From NCBI RefSeq assembly GCF_000524195.1, contig NW_020170462.1, forward strand, positions 90,996 through 110,485: DNA of 19,490 nt, read 5' to 3'. The notes under the pieces are model-generated. The model ran no database searches and was not told the origin of the DNA. It was given only the letters and a program-made list of their open reading frames with translations. Positions 17,596 to 19,490 of this stretch are shown here, piece after piece. Each line of letters opens with the position of its first letter. Position 1 is the stretch's first letter. The stretch is from Echinococcus granulosus (taxonomy: Eukaryota > Platyhelminthes > Cestoda > Cyclophyllidea > Taeniidae). Made by a program: the position numbers and the translations under genes.

Positions 17596-17658
17596 ACCGG
17601 TTGTCTTGCGATTCGGAATGCCCACACCGACATCAATCAGTTCAGTGCGTGCGACTCG
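17596..17658 (+). CDS. Candidate 63-base microexon
   Basis: A long pyrimidine run ending CTCTTCCTCTGTAG (AG at 17594-17595) is the strongest 3' splice site in the window. CTCG|GTAAGG follows 63 bases later. The length is a multiple of three and all three frames are open. One reads TGCLAIRNAHTDINQF, one is Pro/Thr/Ser-rich, and one is Cys/His-rich (CDSECPHRHQSVQC). The reading frame cannot be chosen from the sequence. The whole arrangement fits a small, possibly alternatively used exon. Confidence 0.25.
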
Positions 17659-17729
17659 GTAAGGAGCTGCGTTTTTTGGTTCTGCTCCAGCATGTACAAA
17701 TGGTTAGGCTAATCACCTACTAAGTGAGA

Positions 17730-18600
17730 GGTTAAACTCTCGAGGTGTTTGAGGAATCTCACTTATAGGAAAGCTCTAATTTGAGCAACTTTCATCTTTA
17801 AAAATGACTGAGATTTGGGCTTTTGGAGGTCTGTTCGATTGATAACGTTTCTGGAATCTCTTAAAACAGTCATTTTAGAATTACATAGTTAGATTCTTAA
17901 GCTTTAAACGTAGTAGAATGGCAAAACTTTTGGAAGAAGGCTGATAAGCCATTTACAGAAATGGCATGGTTTTATTTTGGCTACTTATTATCGCCACCAC
18001 CTCGTACTCTGCGAGGCAACTGACAACCAGATCTGAGTGATCTCAAAACATCAAATTTTGAAACAATCCTCAGAAAATAGATTAAATGTGAGGACCTATT
18101 TAAGATTTAACTCAATTCAGCGCTATGCAGCAGTCTATCTGAGCTTCGTATAGCATAAAAAGACCTGGAGAGTGTCTCCTTTGAGTAGTAGGCACGAAAT
18201 TCGGGGTCAATCGGAATCGACGATGCAGATCACTGACGTTGGACTCAAATGCCTTATTTCAGTTCTAGTTTCTAGACTTTGGATGGGTTTCATGGTAATG
18301 ACTGTGCTGTGATGGTCAGTTCAGTAGAAGACTGACCACAGGAAGTTCGTAGATGTCGACTATTCAGCTACCCAAGTTCCTTAGCCGCCGATGGTTGTAG
18401 TTGAAATCAACATGGAATGTCGTTCCAGTTGTCACCTTTATCACTATCCGGTCCACCCTTCTGTGCATCTGCCTCTACTTGTTTTATAGTACGGAGGACT
18501 CCGACGCTACCAAACTCCAGTGTAGTGTTTAATTCCTGTGAAAAATCTCGCCAGCTGGATTTGACGACCTGAAAGCACATCTGACAAACCTTTCAATTAA
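17730..18600. other. No gene recognised
   Basis: This stretch is A/T-rich with frequent stops. A bulged hairpin at 18307-18341 is the only structure I could support. Confidence 0.35.
18307..18341. repeat. Imperfect hairpin
   Basis: CTGT-(GAT)-GGTCAGT pairs with ACTGACC-ACAG around a 10-base loop, giving 11 base pairs with one 3-base bulge. It is too short for a typical animal microRNA precursor. The function is unknown. Confidence 0.5.
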
Positions 18601-18855
18601 CTCCTTGAATAAGCATTTACCTAACCTCTGGCCAAGTGGTTGTAAATCGAGTTGTCATGGTAACAAGGGGGTTGATTTTTGCCCTGGGAAAGGGGGAGGA
18701 TTTAGAAGTGGGAAAAGGGTTGACCGCCAGGCCACCCAAAGTTCAACTGTCCATCTCCCGAGGTTTAAATCATCTCTCTTGAAGGAAAGTGGGAGTTTAA
18801 GGAGGTCACTAATGGCAGGTTTTCATAGATTATTTTAAATTATTTTACGGTGCTT

Positions 18856-19076
18856 TTATAGGAAAAGGAAGAATTTCCAGCTGTACTTTCGAAACGGGTC
18901 AGTTAGGCGCCTCGTTATTGCACCTTCGCCGGATGGCCTGGCCTCCAGTTCATGACAGTAACGCATCCAAGTTAACATTGCATTTTCTGCCCGAGTAGAA
19001 TAAATTCTTTCGCCTTTAGGAGAGTATCGGAATACTGCAGATGGAGTGAGTTTCCCTCTAAACTCGTAAATTTTCA
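18856..19076 (-). CDS. Minus-strand candidate terminal exon (unidentified)
   Basis: On the minus strand, GACACTTCATTTTCAG (AG at 19078-19077) is a good 3' splice site. From 19076 one frame runs 72 codons to TAA at 18856-18858, needing one base from the previous exon. The translation has balanced, folded-protein-like composition: KIYEFRGKLTPSAVFRYSPK, then AMLTWMRYCHELEARPSGEG, then RRLTDPFRKYSWKFF. It contains no internal ATG before its middle, consistent with an internal or last exon. No family is recognised. No AATAAA follows, though the next 50 bases are A/T-rich. The upstream exon would lie beyond 19100 or outside the window. Confidence 0.3.
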
Positions 19077-19217
19077 CTGAAAATGAAGTGTCATTTCAAA
19101 GCTTCCTCCATTTTAAGGAGGGTCAACTTTATGGCCTAATTTGTGTGCAGCCCAATGTTACTTGTGAGTTGTCAACTTATAAGTAGTATATTCTTACAGC
19201 CACTTGACCCAGGCTAT

Positions 19218-19226
19218 TATAAATAG
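19218..19226 (+). promoter_or_regulatory. TATA box (TATAAATAG)
   Basis: This is a perfect TATAAATAG, identical to the one at 3943 over ten bases (TATAAATAGA). A start site would fall near 19248, just before a G/A-rich run. No open frame of note follows before the window ends, so the transcript is unknown. Confidence 0.25.
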
Positions 19227-19256
19227 ACGCTCGAAACGACTGGAGGTCAGAAAAGT

Positions 19257-19285
19257 TTGGGGGGAGGGGAGAGAGAGGGAGAGGT
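19257..19285. repeat. G/A-rich simple tract
   Basis: A GGGGGGAGGGG run followed by GA and GGGA units. This is ordinary purine-rich simple sequence about 30 bases after the TATA box. Confidence 0.65.
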
Positions 19286-19349
19286 GACGGACCACCTACA
19301 AAGTCGTCACAGGCCTCAATAAATCCGCGGTCAGAAATATTAATAAGTG

Positions 19350-19363
19350 TGGTGCTAGCACCA
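19350..19363. repeat. 14-base perfect palindrome
   Basis: TGGTGCTAGCACCA is perfectly self-complementary around a CTAG centre. It could bind a dimeric factor or be coincidental. Confidence 0.55.
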
Positions 19364-19490
19364 TAAAAGTTGGATCTCCAGACAGTCTAAGAGACTGGAA
19401 TACCTACTAATCATAGGGAAGAAGAAAAAAGTGTCAGAAAAACTCCATGCCCTTTCATCTTTGGAGTATTGTAGTAATTTCATCATCAAA

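Noticed and set aside
1..19490. Prokaryotic operon or CRISPR array
   Set aside because: There are no long adjacent genes, no Shine-Dalgarno spacing, no regularly spaced direct repeats, and strong eukaryotic splice and poly(A) signals instead.

Overview
The window looks like eukaryotic, most likely animal, nuclear DNA of moderate GC content (mid-40s percent by eye). No frame carries a long intact gene, and open frames on both strands are short and interleaved. There are no ribosome-binding-site/operon patterns. There are many GT-AG splice-like signals, simple-sequence tracts, TATA boxes and AATAAA/ATTAAA signals. No conserved protein domain, tRNA, rRNA, snRNA or CRISPR array could be recognised. 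A compact-genome invertebrate such as a flatworm would fit, but that is an impression and not a demonstrated assignment. The most likely reading is intergenic and intronic DNA with scattered exon candidates and old dispersed repeats.

Layout. Positions 1-1270 show nothing supportable. A GTC/GTT and GGC/GGA simple-sequence tract and a small first-exon candidate follow (1270-1511). A 264-bp open frame at 2670-2933 may be a small gene or last exon. A repeat copy (A1) ends near 3788. It is followed by a TATA box (3943), a 48-codon open frame (4049-4195) and an AATAAA (4305), together a possible compact transcription unit. The longest stop-free stretch of the window (4528-5139) is preceded internally by a good 3' splice site and followed by ATTAAA. 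Between 5.4 and 7.5 kb there are several exon-like pieces on both strands: a first-exon candidate with a perfect donor (6003-6134), an exon with a very strong acceptor (6986-7269), and a minus-strand first-exon candidate (7354-7470).

The 7.5-10.1 kb region has purine tracts, a pair of adjacent palindromes, the 8418-8894 open frame, a CpG-rich patch with a CACGTG site (9190-9310), and an internal-exon candidate (9982-10088). From about 11.5 to 15.1 kb the main structure is a pair of diverged, inverted copies of one dispersed repeat (B). The second copy (A2) of the other repeat lies between them. The right end (15.1-19.5 kb) holds exon candidates at 16148-16429, 17596-17658 and, on the minus strand, 17320-17493 and 18856-19076. 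It also has a second TATA box at 19218.

The exon candidates are not assembled into a gene model: no two of them join convincingly by phase and homology, and none was recognised as a named gene. They are reported with low confidence. The repeat pairs are the best supported structures.
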